The notes under the pieces were generated by a model. That model made no database searches. It had not been told where the DNA came from and was given only the letters and a program-made list of their open reading frames with translations. From positions 50,539 to 114,538 of the forward strand of contig JAUNGC010000010.1 of assembly GCA_030524745.1 (NCBI GenBank): 64,000 nucleotides of DNA. Reading direction: 5' to 3'. Source of the stretch: Eubacteriales bacterium. GTDB taxonomy: Bacteria; Bacillota; Clostridia; Lachnospirales; Lachnospiraceae. The position numbers and the translations under genes were made by a program. Of this stretch, positions 1 to 8,203 are shown piece after piece (position 1 is the first letter of the stretch; each line of letters opens with the position of its first letter).

Positions 1-2
1 TC

Positions 3-1991
3 AAGGGGATCGGCGCTTCTTTGGCGGCCCGCATCGTGAAACGCTTCGGAAAGGATACGTTTCGCATTATCGAAGAGGAACCGGAGCGGCTGGCGGAAAT
101 CAAAGGAATCAGCGAGCGCAAGGCCAGGGATATCGCGGTGCAGATGGAAGAAAAGCGGGAGATGCGGGAGGCGATGATCTATCTGCAGCGTTACGGCATT
201 TCCAATACGCTGGCGGTTAAAATTTATGAAGCCTATGGCAGCAGACTTTACGGGATTCTGGAGGAGAATCCCTATAAGCTGGCGGACGATATTGACGGAA
301 TCGGTTTTAAGAAGGCGGATGAACTGGCCGCAAAAATCGGAATACATACGGATTCGGACTATCGGATCCGGAGCGGAATTCTCTATACATTGCTGCAGGC
401 GTCCGGCGAGGGACATGTCTATTTGCCGGGCAGCATGCTGGTGAAACGGGCGGCGGATCTTCTGGAACTGCCGCTGGAGGCGGTGGAAGATCAGATTCCG
501 AATCTGGCAATGGATAAGAAGCTGGTGGTAAAAAAAGAAGGGGAAGATACGCTGTGTTATGCTTCCGGTTTCTATTATGCGGAACTTTCCTGCGCAAGAA
601 TGCTTTCCGAACTGAACATGGCCCTGGTGTTTGGCGGCGAAGTGCAGGATTCGGAAGAAGAGAAAATTTTATGCAGGATCGAAAAAATGCAGCGGCAGGA
701 AGAACTGGAACTGGACGGTCTGCAGAAACAGGCCGTGCTGGAAAGTGTGAAACACAGCATTTTGATTCTCACGGGCGGCCCCGGCACCGGAAAGACGACG
801 ACCATCAACATGATGATCCGCTATTTTGAAGAAGAAGGGCTGGATCTGTTTCTGGCGGCGCCCACCGGGCGGGCGGCCAAGCGGATGACGGAAGCGACCG
901 GCTATGAGGCCAGGACCATTCACCGGATGCTGGAATTATCCGGAATGGCGCCGGAGGAAGGCCGCAGGGCCAGCTTTGAACGGAACGAGGATAATCCGCT
1001 GGAAGCGGACGTGGTCATCGTGGACGAGATGTCCATGGTGGATATTTACTTGTTTCAGGCATTGCTCAAGGCGATCAGTCCGGGAACCAGGCTGATTCTG
1101 GTGGGAGATCAGAACCAGCTTCCCAGCGTCGGCCCGGGACAGGTTTTGCATGATCTGATCGAAAGCGGCGCGTTTCCCGTGGTCAGACTGCAGAAAATTT
1201 TCCGGCAGGCCGGGGAGAGCGACATTGTCGTGAACGCGCATCGCATCAACCGCGGGGAAGAGATCAACCTGGATAACAAGAGCCGGGATTTTTTCTTCCT
1301 GGAAAGGAGCAGCGTGCCTGTCGTCTATAAGCATATGATACAGTTGATCCGTGAAAAACTCCCGCCCTATGTGAAGGCGCATCCGTTTGATATTCAGGTG
1401 CTGACGCCCATGAGAAAGGGAAATCTGGGCGTGGAAACGCTGAATGGAATTTTGCAGACTTATCTGAACCCGGCAGATGCTTCCAAAAAGGAAGCGCAGA
1501 TCGGAGAGACGCTGTTTCGGGAAGGGGATAAGGTCATGCAGACGAAAAACAACTACCAGTTGGAGTGGGAGGTTGTGAGCCGGTACGGAATACCGATCGA
1601 CAGAGGAGTCGGTATTTTTAACGGAGATATGGGGGTAATTAAGGAGATTCAGGAACCGGTGCAGACGGTGATCGTGGAATATGATGAACACCGCCGCGTG
1701 ACCTACGGCTATTCCCAGATGGAGGAAGTGGAACTGGCCTATGCGATCACGATTCATAAATCCCAGGGCAGCGAGTATCCGGCTGTTATCATGCCGCTGA
1801 TGGGTGGGCCGAGGATGCTGTTTAACCGGAATCTTCTTTATACCGGCGTGACGCGGGCGAGGGACTGCGTTACCATTTTGGGGAACAGACAGGTTGTGGA
1901 AGAGATGATCGCAAATGCCAGCGAAGCAAAGCGATATACCAGTCTGGACAAGAGGATACGGGAGTTGGAAGGAGAAACTTGCTCACAGTAA
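3..1991 (+). CDS. recD2: RecD2-type ATP-dependent helicase, 5' end cut by window
   Basis: SF1B 5'-3' DNA helicase of the RecD2 (RecD-like, no RecBC partner) family, thought to act in DNA repair and replication fork maintenance in Firmicutes. The reading frame is open to the first base of the window, and the residues before the internal TTG at 21 (KGIGAS) continue the helix-hairpin-helix region, so the gene starts upstream. Visible parts in order: tandem HhH repeats (about residues 1-110 of the visible part), Walker A GGPGTGKTTT (about 250), Walker B IVDEMSMVD (about 333), and a C-terminal UvrD-like SH3/helicase segment with TIHKSQGSEY (about 575). The stop overlaps the next gene by 13 bp, so the two are probably cotranscribed. 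Family call is strong; only the N-terminus is missing. Confidence 0.95.
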   Translation, partial: KGIGASLAARIVKRFGKDTFRIIEEEPERLAEIKGISERKARDIAVQMEEKREMREAMIYLQRYGISNTLAVKIYEAYGSRLYGILEENPYKLADDIDGIGFKKADELAAKIGIHTDSDYRIRSGILYTLLQASGEGHVYLPGSMLVKRAADLLELPLEAVEDQIPNLAMDKKLVVKKEGEDTLCYASGFYYAELSCARMLSELNMALVFGGEVQDSEEEKILCRIEKMQRQEELELDGLQKQAVLESVKHSILILTGGPGTGKTTTINMMIRYFEEEGLDLFLAAPTGRAAKRMTEATGYEARTIHRMLELSGMAPEEGRRASFERNEDNPLEADVVIVDEMSMVDIYLFQALLKAISPGTRLILVGDQNQLPSVGPGQVLHDLIESGAFPVVRLQKIFRQAGESDIVVNAHRINRGEEINLDNKSRDFFFLERSSVPVVYKHMIQLIREKLPPYVKAHPFDIQVLTPMRKGNLGVETLNGILQTYLNPADASKKEAQIGETLFREGDKVMQTKNNYQLEWEVVSRYGIPIDRGVGIFNGDMGVIKEIQEPVQTVIVEYDEHRRVTYGYSQMEEVELAYAITIHKSQGSEYPAVIMPLMGGPRMLFNRNLLYTGVTRARDCVTILGNRQVVEEMIANASEAKRYTSLDKRIRELEGETCSQ

Positions 1992-2683
1992 AAGATCTTT
2001 TATTTCCAAGAAGATGTCCGGTATGCGACAGGCCGGTGAAACCGGCAGGCGCATTGATTTGCGCGGCGTGCGCGCCGAAGCTGAAATATGTCGGAGAGCC
2101 TGTCTGTTTAAAGTGCGGGAAAGAACTCAAAAGGCCGGAACAGGAATATTGTTTTGACTGCGCGCATAAGAAACATGAATATGACAGGGGAATCTCTTTA
2201 TACCAATATGCGGGCATAAGAAAAACGGTATACCGGTTTAAATATGGCGGACGTCTGGAATACGCTGATTTTCTGGGAAGAGAGATGGCGGGTCGGCTGG
2301 GAAAACAGATTCTGGCATGGAGGCCGGACGCGTTGATTCCCGTGCCGCTTCATCCGAAAAGGATGCGAAAGCGGGGATACAATCAGGCGCAGCTTCTGGC
2401 AGACAAAACGGGGAAGCTGTTGGGGATTCCCGTGGTTAGCGACTGGCTTTTGCGTACGAAGAATACAGTTCCGCAAAAACTGCTGGACGGACGCGCCCGC
2501 CAAAATAATTTGAAAAGGGCTTTTAAAATAGGGCGAAATGATGTAAAATTAAAAGCGATTGTAATTATTGATGACATCTATACGACAGGAAGCACTGTTG
2601 ATGAAATTGCAGTAACTTGCAGACAACATGGCGTTCAACAAATATATTTTGCCGCGCTTTCCATTGGAAGCGGAACGGAGTGA
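1979..2683 (+). CDS. comF: ComF-family phosphoribosyltransferase-like protein
   Basis: 234-aa ComF-type protein, a family tied to DNA uptake in naturally competent bacteria but found in many that are not known to be competent. The N-terminus carries two CxxC pairs typical of the ComF zinc-binding region (CPVC and CAAC, then CLKCGKEL and CFDC). The C-terminus has the type I PRTase PRPP loop, IVIIDDIYTTGSTVDE. The start is TTG at 1979, preceded by GGAAGGAGA, and it lies inside the end of recD2, which suggests translational coupling. Whether it still serves DNA uptake cannot be told from the sequence. Confidence 0.88.
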   Translation: MLTVKDLLFPRRCPVCDRPVKPAGALICAACAPKLKYVGEPVCLKCGKELKRPEQEYCFDCAHKKHEYDRGISLYQYAGIRKTVYRFKYGGRLEYADFLGREMAGRLGKQILAWRPDALIPVPLHPKRMRKRGYNQAQLLADKTGKLLGIPVVSDWLLRTKNTVPQKLLDGRARQNNLKRAFKIGRNDVKLKAIVIIDDIYTTGSTVDEIAVTCRQHGVQQIYFAALSIGSGTE

Positions 2684-2710
2684 ACGCGGCGGCTGCAGAT
2701 AGGAGAATGG

Positions 2711-3100
2711 ATGGTAAACGAAGAGAAAGTTCTGCGGATGACCAAAATGGCGTCGTATGAGGCGAAGGAAGGAAAGAAGGATAAGGCGGTAGCCGGATAT
2801 TTCAGAGGCGATTATATCGGAATGCAGATGATCATATCCTTTCTTGTCATTACGGTCGCTTTTCTGGTGGTGTTCGGCATTTATTTATGCCTGAACTTTG
2901 AAACGGTGATGGCGGGCATTTATTCCATGGATCTGGCAGCGGCCGGAAAAAAGCTTCTGGTGATTTATCTGGTGGCGCTGGCGGTTTATCTGGTTATGAC
3001 ATATGTGGTTTATCTGATCCGCTATGCGAAAGCGAAAAAGCATTTACGTGTGTTTCTGGAATATCTGAATTGTCTGGAGGACACGGAGGAAGAGGTCTGA
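2711..3100 (+). CDS. Small membrane protein, two TM segments, unknown function
   Basis: 129-aa protein I do not recognise as a named family. The N-terminal 40 residues are charged and lysine-rich (probably cytoplasmic). Two hydrophobic stretches follow, at about residues 42-65 and 77-102, and then a short charged tail ends in EDTEEEV. The ATG at 2711 follows AGGAGAATGG. It sits 27 bp after comF and 13 bp before the next membrane gene, inside the run that leads to cdaA, so it is probably part of the same transcription unit. No catalytic motif is visible. Confidence 0.7.
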   Translation: MVNEEKVLRMTKMASYEAKEGKKDKAVAGYFRGDYIGMQMIISFLVITVAFLVVFGIYLCLNFETVMAGIYSMDLAAAGKKLLVIYLVALAVYLVMTYVVYLIRYAKAKKHLRVFLEYLNCLEDTEEEV

Positions 3101-3113
3101 GAGGATACGGAAT

Positions 3114-4091
3114 ATGAGAAATTTACTTGAGATGAAGGAATATATCAAAGGCTTTTATGCGAAATATGAAGAATTTGTCGTTCCCGTTCTGAAATTTTTG
3201 CTGGGATTTATACTGTTTCTTACAATTAACGGACGTCTTGGCTATATGAATAAGATTAACAGCCCGGTGATTGTAGTGGTGGCGGCGCTGTTGTGTTCCT
3301 TTATGCCGTTGGGCGTGATGGTATTTCTGTGCGCGGTTTTTTTGCTGTTGCACGCGTATGCGCTGTCGCTGGAATGCATGGCGGCCCTGCTGATCGCATA
3401 TTTGTTTGTCGGGGTGTTCTATTTCCGTTTTTCGCCGAAGAATCACCTGCTTTTGCTTTTAAGTCCGCTTTTGTTTATTTTAAAGATTCCGTATGTGCTG
3501 CCGCTTGCCGCAGGACTTTTCGGAACTCCGGCAACGGCGGTTCCCGTTATATGCGGCGTGGTGATCTACTATGTCCTGGCTTATATGACGGGCAATGCGA
3601 ATGCGCTGGGCGCGGGAGAGAGCGATTCGGCGCTGCAGCGTTTTAAAGATGTGACCACCGGCGTTACCGGCAACAGGGAAATGATTATCGTGGCGGTTGC
3701 TTTTGCGATTACAGTGCTTCTGGTTTATGCGATCCGAAGGATGAGTATCAATTATTCAAGAGCGACCGCGATTTTGGTCGGGACTCTGGCGGATATTGTG
3801 ATCCTTCTGGTGGGAGACTTGATGTATGACGCTAACTTTTCGATACCGGCCGTGATTTTCGGAAGTATCGCGGCGGCGCTGCTGGCGCTCATCATGCAGT
3901 TTTTCCATTTTACGCTGGACTATGCGAGGACCGAAAAAGTTCAGTTTGAAGACGACGAATACTATTATTATGTAAAAGCGGTTCCCAAGATGGCTGTCGC
4001 CGTTCCTGAAAAAAGAGTGAAGAAGATTACCACCCAGCGTGCCGGAGAGGGGACGCGCCGCAGCCACAGCAAAGGGAAAAGCAGAAAATAA
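3114..4091 (+). CDS. Polytopic membrane protein upstream of cdaA, unknown function
   Basis: 325-aa integral membrane protein with about eight to nine hydrophobic segments between residues 20 and 270, followed by a cytoplasmic tail that has an acidic aromatic patch (EDDEYYYYVK) and a very basic end (RRSHSKGKSRK). I do not see ABC-permease or transporter signature motifs. It lies 15 bp upstream of cdaA and in the same direction, so a role with c-di-AMP synthesis or cell envelope is a context inference only. The basic tail could bind nucleic acid, phospholipid headgroups or a partner protein. Confidence 0.7.
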   Translation: MRNLLEMKEYIKGFYAKYEEFVVPVLKFLLGFILFLTINGRLGYMNKINSPVIVVVAALLCSFMPLGVMVFLCAVFLLLHAYALSLECMAALLIAYLFVGVFYFRFSPKNHLLLLLSPLLFILKIPYVLPLAAGLFGTPATAVPVICGVVIYYVLAYMTGNANALGAGESDSALQRFKDVTTGVTGNREMIIVAVAFAITVLLVYAIRRMSINYSRATAILVGTLADIVILLVGDLMYDANFSIPAVIFGSIAAALLALIMQFFHFTLDYARTEKVQFEDDEYYYYVKAVPKMAVAVPEKRVKKITTQRAGEGTRRSHSKGKSRK

Positions 4092-4106
4092 GCAGGATTT
4101 TAGAGC

Positions 4107-4973
4107 ATGGAGCAGATTAGGGAGTTTGCAGACAAATATTTAACAAATATACAGTTCATAAGCCCGATGGATGTGGTGGAAATTATCATCATATCTATTA
4201 TGGTTTATTATGTGATGGTTTTTATCAAAAATACGAGAGCATGGTCCTTGCTGAAGGGCGTGTTTTTCATTATGGTATTTTTGGTAATCGCGCAGCTTCT
4301 CCATATGAATACGATCGTCTGGATTGCGAAGAGCGCTTTCCAGCTTGCGGCCATTGCGCTCATTGTCATATTGCAGCCGGAACTTCGTAAGGCGCTGGAA
4401 CAGCTTGGAAAACGGGATTTTATCTATACGATACTTCCCTTTGACCTGGGCAGTAAGGGCGAAGAGGGATTGTTTTCGGATAAGACGGTCCGGGAGATTA
4501 CGAAGGCCTGCGTGGAAATGGGAAAGGTGAAGACAGGCGCGCTTATTGTCGTGAAACAGAAGGATGCTTTGACCGAATATGAAAGAACGGGAATTGAAGT
4601 CGACGGCATTGTAACGAATCAGCTTCTGATTAATATTTTTGAGCATAATACGCCGCTGCATGACGGGGCTGTGATTATCCGCGGGGACAGGGTGTCCTAT
4701 GCGACCTGTTATCTGCCGCTGTCCGATAATATGCAGTTGAGCAAGGAATTGGGGACCAGGCACCGCGCCGGAGTGGGAATTTCCGAGGCGACGGATTCCA
4801 TGACGGTCATTGTTTCAGAAGAAACCGGTAAAATCAGCGTTGCATATAAAGGAGAACTTTTCAGAGGGCTAAACGCGCAGGAGTTAGAGGGAAAACTGAG
4901 ATCCATTCAGAATAAGGTTACGGAGGAAAAAGAGCGCAAACGCCGGAAAGGACGGGCCGGAAATGAAAAATAA
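4107..4973 (+). CDS. cdaA: Diadenylate cyclase CdaA (c-di-AMP synthase)
   Basis: Membrane-anchored enzyme that joins two ATP into cyclic di-AMP, the second messenger controlling potassium, osmolyte and cell-wall homeostasis. The 288-aa length fits the CdaA class. Three TM helices lie at about residues 25-90, followed by the DAC domain with its two signatures: LHDGAVI (DGA, about residue 185) and GTRHRAG (RHR, about 217). The charged C-terminus (KERKRRKGRAG) overlaps the start of cdaR by 11 bp. The order cdaA-cdaR-glmM is the classic arrangement; CdaR and GlmM are known to modulate CdaA in Bacillus and relatives. Confidence 0.97.
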   Translation: MEQIREFADKYLTNIQFISPMDVVEIIIISIMVYYVMVFIKNTRAWSLLKGVFFIMVFLVIAQLLHMNTIVWIAKSAFQLAAIALIVILQPELRKALEQLGKRDFIYTILPFDLGSKGEEGLFSDKTVREITKACVEMGKVKTGALIVVKQKDALTEYERTGIEVDGIVTNQLLINIFEHNTPLHDGAVIIRGDRVSYATCYLPLSDNMQLSKELGTRHRAGVGISEATDSMTVIVSEETGKISVAYKGELFRGLNAQELEGKLRSIQNKVTEEKERKRRKGRAGNEK

Positions 4974-6231
4974 ACTGATGCATAATCTGGGACTGAAAAT
5001 CATGGCCCTTTTGTTTTCCGCTGTTCTGTGGATGATTGCGACGGGCATCAATAACCCCGTGGAAACCACAAATATTTCCAATGTTCAGGTACAATTGACC
5101 AATACAGGGGGGATTACCGGACGTAACCAAACTTATAAGGTGCTGGAAAATACGGATGTTGTGAGAGTGACGGTGAAAGCGCCGAAATCCGTTTTGGGTA
5201 ATATCAGCAGAGAAAATATTACGGTAAAAGCGGATTGTACAAAGATGACAGAAGATAACATGGTGCCGATTGAAGTTTCGGTCAATGATTATCTGGAAAA
5301 GGACATTGAGAATATCACAACCGATAAAAAGTATGTTAAGCTCGAAATAGAAAACAGAATGACGGAGCAGCTTGGCATTGAAGTGGTGAAAAACGGGACG
5401 CTGCCGGAAGGATACGCCACCGGCACGATTTCCACAGAGACCAATACGATGAGCATATCGGGACCGGAATCCGTGATCAGTCCGATAAAACGGGCGGTTG
5501 TGGAGGTTTCTTTGGATGGGGTGACTTCTGATATCGGCATGGAAGCGCAGATTAAACTTCTGGATGAAGAGGGAAATGAGGTCAGCAATTCTGCAATTAA
5601 AAAGAGCATCGACAGCGTTAAGGTGAATGTGACGATTCTGCCCACAAAAGAAGTTCCTCTGTCTTATCAGACAATGGGAACCCCGGCGGATGGATACGCT
5701 GTGACGGGAACGGTTGAGTGCACGCCGGGTACGATCCTGATTGCAGGACGGGAAAGCGTCCTGCAGGAAATCGACAGAATTGAGATTCCGGAGTCAGAAC
5801 TGGATATTACGGATGCGCGGGAAAGTTATTCCAAGATGATCGATGTGAGCAAGTATCTTCCGAGCGGCGTAAGTCTGGGAGACAGCAGTTTCAGCGGATA
5901 TGTCACGGTTTTTGTGGAGATAGAAGCGATTCGCCGCAAGACAGTCGCAATCAGTACGATACAGGTGTTGAATACGCCGGAAGGATGGCTGGCGGAAGTG
6001 GTGCCGGATCAGAATCTGAGGGTGACGCTTATCGGCCTGCAGAGATATTTGGATGATGTGGATGAGACGACCCTCATTCCGCATGTGGATGTGACATCAA
6101 TTTTGGATGAAGACGGCAATGTACCTGCTGGGGAGCGGGAAATTGTTGTTAACTTTATCATTCCGGATCGCGTGCAACAGGAAGCGCCGGTTACGGCGGT
6201 CATCCGGTTGACAAAGAGAGCGGAAGAATAG
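4963..6231 (+). CDS. cdaR: CdaA regulatory protein CdaR (YbbR repeats)
   Basis: 422-aa extracytoplasmic protein with one N-terminal TM helix (about residues 10-28, ending MIATGINNP) and four tandem YbbR-type beta domains across the rest. Two diverged repeats can be recognised from 'SGPESVISPI' and 'IAGRESVLQEI', the family's typical sequence. CdaR binds CdaA through the membrane and adjusts its activity; this comes from work in other Firmicutes. The ATG at 4963 lies within the end of cdaA, after a GGAAAGGA-like ribosome site, giving tight coupling. Nothing appears truncated. Confidence 0.93.
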   Translation: MKNKLMHNLGLKIMALLFSAVLWMIATGINNPVETTNISNVQVQLTNTGGITGRNQTYKVLENTDVVRVTVKAPKSVLGNISRENITVKADCTKMTEDNMVPIEVSVNDYLEKDIENITTDKKYVKLEIENRMTEQLGIEVVKNGTLPEGYATGTISTETNTMSISGPESVISPIKRAVVEVSLDGVTSDIGMEAQIKLLDEEGNEVSNSAIKKSIDSVKVNVTILPTKEVPLSYQTMGTPADGYAVTGTVECTPGTILIAGRESVLQEIDRIEIPESELDITDARESYSKMIDVSKYLPSGVSLGDSSFSGYVTVFVEIEAIRRKTVAISTIQVLNTPEGWLAEVVPDQNLRVTLIGLQRYLDDVDETTLIPHVDVTSILDEDGNVPAGEREIVVNFIIPDRVQQEAPVTAVIRLTKRAEE

Positions 6232-6277
6232 TTGCTGGTTACAGGCGACCGGTAACGAAAAATAAGGAGGACACAAA

Positions 6278-7627
6278 ATGTCAAGATTGTTCGGCACAGA
6301 TGGAGTCAGAGGAGTGGCTAACGAAGAACTAACGCCGCTTTTGGCAATGCAGTTAGGGCAGGCGGGAGCTTACATACTGACAAGGGAAAATAAGCATAAA
6401 CCAACGATTATGGTGGGGTGCGATACCCGCATATCGGGCGATATGCTGGCCAATGCTCTGATGGCGGGAATTTGCAGCGTGGGAGCGAACGCCGTTTACG
6501 TGGGGGTTATTCCGACGCCCGCGATCGCTTATCTGACCAAGAAGTATAAGGTAGAGGCGGGTGTGGTGATTTCCGCATCCCATAATCCGATGGAATTTAA
6601 CGGAATCAAATTTTTCGACGGAAACGGATATAAGCTGCCGGATGCGCTGGAAGATGAAATCGAGGATTTGATCAAAAGCGGCATGAAAGGCGTGGAATTC
6701 CCTAACGGCTCCGGTGTGGGAAAAATCAAGACCCGCAAGGATGCAAGAGAAGAATATATCAATCATGCGGTACAGGCGGTACCGGTGGACTTAAGCGGCA
6801 TGAAAATTGTGGTGGACTGCGCGGAGGGAGCGGCGCATTATACTTCCGTGGAAGCGCTTCGCCAACTCGGCGCGGAGGTGGTTCCGATTCACAACATGCC
6901 TGACGGTACGAATATCAATTCCAACTGCGGCTCCACTCATATGGGAGAACTGCAGGCCAGGGTAGTTTTTGAGAAGGCGAATATGGGGCTGGCTTTCGAC
7001 GGGGATGCGGACCGGCTGCAGGCTGTGGACGAACTGGGAAATGTGGTGGACGGCGATCAGATCATGGCGGTAGTCGGCACACATATGCGCAATATGGGAA
7101 AATTAAAGAAGAATACCATCGTTGCAACTATCATGAGCAATCTGGGGCTGTTTTTGTTCGGTGAAAAAGAAAAAATACATGTTGAGAAGACAAAGGTCGG
7201 AGACCGCTATGTGCTGGAACGCATGCGCGAGATCGGGGCCAGTCTGGGCGGCGAGCAGTCCGGCCACATCATATTCCTGGATGAAAATACGACGGGAGAC
7301 GGACTTTTGTCAGCGCTTCATCTTTTGGAAGTTATGGTAGTGACCGGAAAGCCGTTGTCTGAACTGACGAAGGTGATGACAGTGATGCCGCAGGCGCTGG
7401 TCAATGCGAAGGTGCCAAATCATAGAAAAGAACATTTTATGGAATATCCGGAAATCGCCGCGGCAATCGATAAACTGGAGAAAGAATTTGCCGGAGAAGG
7501 CCGCGTGCTCATCCGTCCTTCCGGTACGGAGCCGAAAGTGCGCGTCATGATCGAAGGCAAGGATAAAGCAAAAATTGATCAGGAAGCCCACAAACTTGCA
7601 GAGTTGATCCAGAATCTGATGATCTGA
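6278..7627 (+). CDS. glmM: Phosphoglucosamine mutase GlmM
   Basis: 449-aa cytosolic enzyme that interconverts glucosamine-6-P and glucosamine-1-P, the step leading to UDP-GlcNAc and peptidoglycan. The start MSRLFGTDGVRG is typical. The phosphoserine loop ISASHNP has its catalytic Ser at residue 101, the metal-binding loop is FDGDADR, and the phosphate-binding C-terminal loop is RPSGTEPKVRVM. The ATG at 6278 follows AAGGAGG by about 8 bp. It is the last member of the cdaA-cdaR-glmM run and sits 46 bp after cdaR. In other Firmicutes GlmM also inhibits CdaA by direct contact. Confidence 0.97.
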   Translation: MSRLFGTDGVRGVANEELTPLLAMQLGQAGAYILTRENKHKPTIMVGCDTRISGDMLANALMAGICSVGANAVYVGVIPTPAIAYLTKKYKVEAGVVISASHNPMEFNGIKFFDGNGYKLPDALEDEIEDLIKSGMKGVEFPNGSGVGKIKTRKDAREEYINHAVQAVPVDLSGMKIVVDCAEGAAHYTSVEALRQLGAEVVPIHNMPDGTNINSNCGSTHMGELQARVVFEKANMGLAFDGDADRLQAVDELGNVVDGDQIMAVVGTHMRNMGKLKKNTIVATIMSNLGLFLFGEKEKIHVEKTKVGDRYVLERMREIGASLGGEQSGHIIFLDENTTGDGLLSALHLLEVMVVTGKPLSELTKVMTVMPQALVNAKVPNHRKEHFMEYPEIAAAIDKLEKEFAGEGRVLIRPSGTEPKVRVMIEGKDKAKIDQEAHKLAELIQNLMI

Positions 7628-7774
7628 GCGGGGGGAAAAGGTTTCCGGCAAGCCGTCTCTGTATGTTTGCGGGACAGAGGGAATTGCCGGAGAACCTGCG
7701 CATGCTTGCGATATTCATGGCAGGGTGGTATGATAAAAGTAACCGGAGTTCTGCAAAGAATGGGAGGGATTGCA

Positions 7775-8038
7775 ATGGTACAGCAGAAGGTAGTAATCAA
7801 GAATCCGACAGGGCTTCATTTAAGACCCGCAGGTATCCTGTGTAAGGAAGCGATGCAATATAAATCCCGGGTCACGTTTGTGTTTGGAGACAGCACGGCA
7901 AACGCCAAGAGCGTTTTGAGTGTGCTCGGCGCGTGCGTAAAATGCGGCGATGAGATTGAACTTTATTGTGAAGGCGAGGATGAACAGGAAGCCCTGAATG
8001 CTTTGCTGAAAGCGATTGAGAGCGGTCTGGGGGAATGA
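7775..8038 (+). CDS. ptsH: HPr phosphocarrier protein of the PTS
   Basis: 87-aa cytosolic phosphocarrier that passes phosphate from enzyme I to EIIA domains of sugar PTS systems. The active-site histidine is in TGLHLRPAG (His-15 region), and the serine in NAKSVLSVLG matches the Ser-46 site used by HPr kinase in Firmicutes, so it is HPr rather than Crh, which lacks the histidine. A longer frame opens at 7667, but the ATG at 7775 is preceded by GGGAGGG at the right distance and gives the standard HPr length. It follows glmM by 147 bp and no ptsI is adjacent. Confidence 0.93.
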   Translation: MVQQKVVIKNPTGLHLRPAGILCKEAMQYKSRVTFVFGDSTANAKSVLSVLGACVKCGDEIELYCEGEDEQEALNALLKAIESGLGE

Positions 8039-8043
8039 TACAA

Positions 8044-8070
8044 CAGAAAGTTCGTTTTTCGGACTTTCTG
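8044..8070 (+). terminator. Hairpin after ptsH, possible terminator
   Basis: An 11-bp stem with a single G-T pair (CAGAAAGTTCG / CGGACTTTCTG) and a five-T loop begins 6 bp past the ptsH stop. There is no clear T tract after the right arm, so it is either a weak terminator or an mRNA-stabilising hairpin. A second weak pairing, CGGCAG/CTGCCG, lies just downstream at about 8091-8118. Confidence 0.5.
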
Positions 8071-8203
8071 CTGTCAGGAACAAATGTATTCGGCAGCCCG
8101 GGGGAACCTGAGCTGCCGTTATGTTCGTTTATCAGGCGGCGTATACCTGCGCCAAGGAGCGGTAATATAACGCGGCGATATCAATAAAGAAGGGAAAGTT
8201 ATC

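Noticed and set aside
936-1757. 273-aa frame on the minus strand inside recD2
   Set aside because: It is antisense to a conserved helicase with full motifs on the plus strand and has no ribosome site or family resemblance.
8071-8203. T-box leader for leuA
   Set aside because: No AGGGTGGNACCGCG motif or specifier stem; only unrelated short hairpins.
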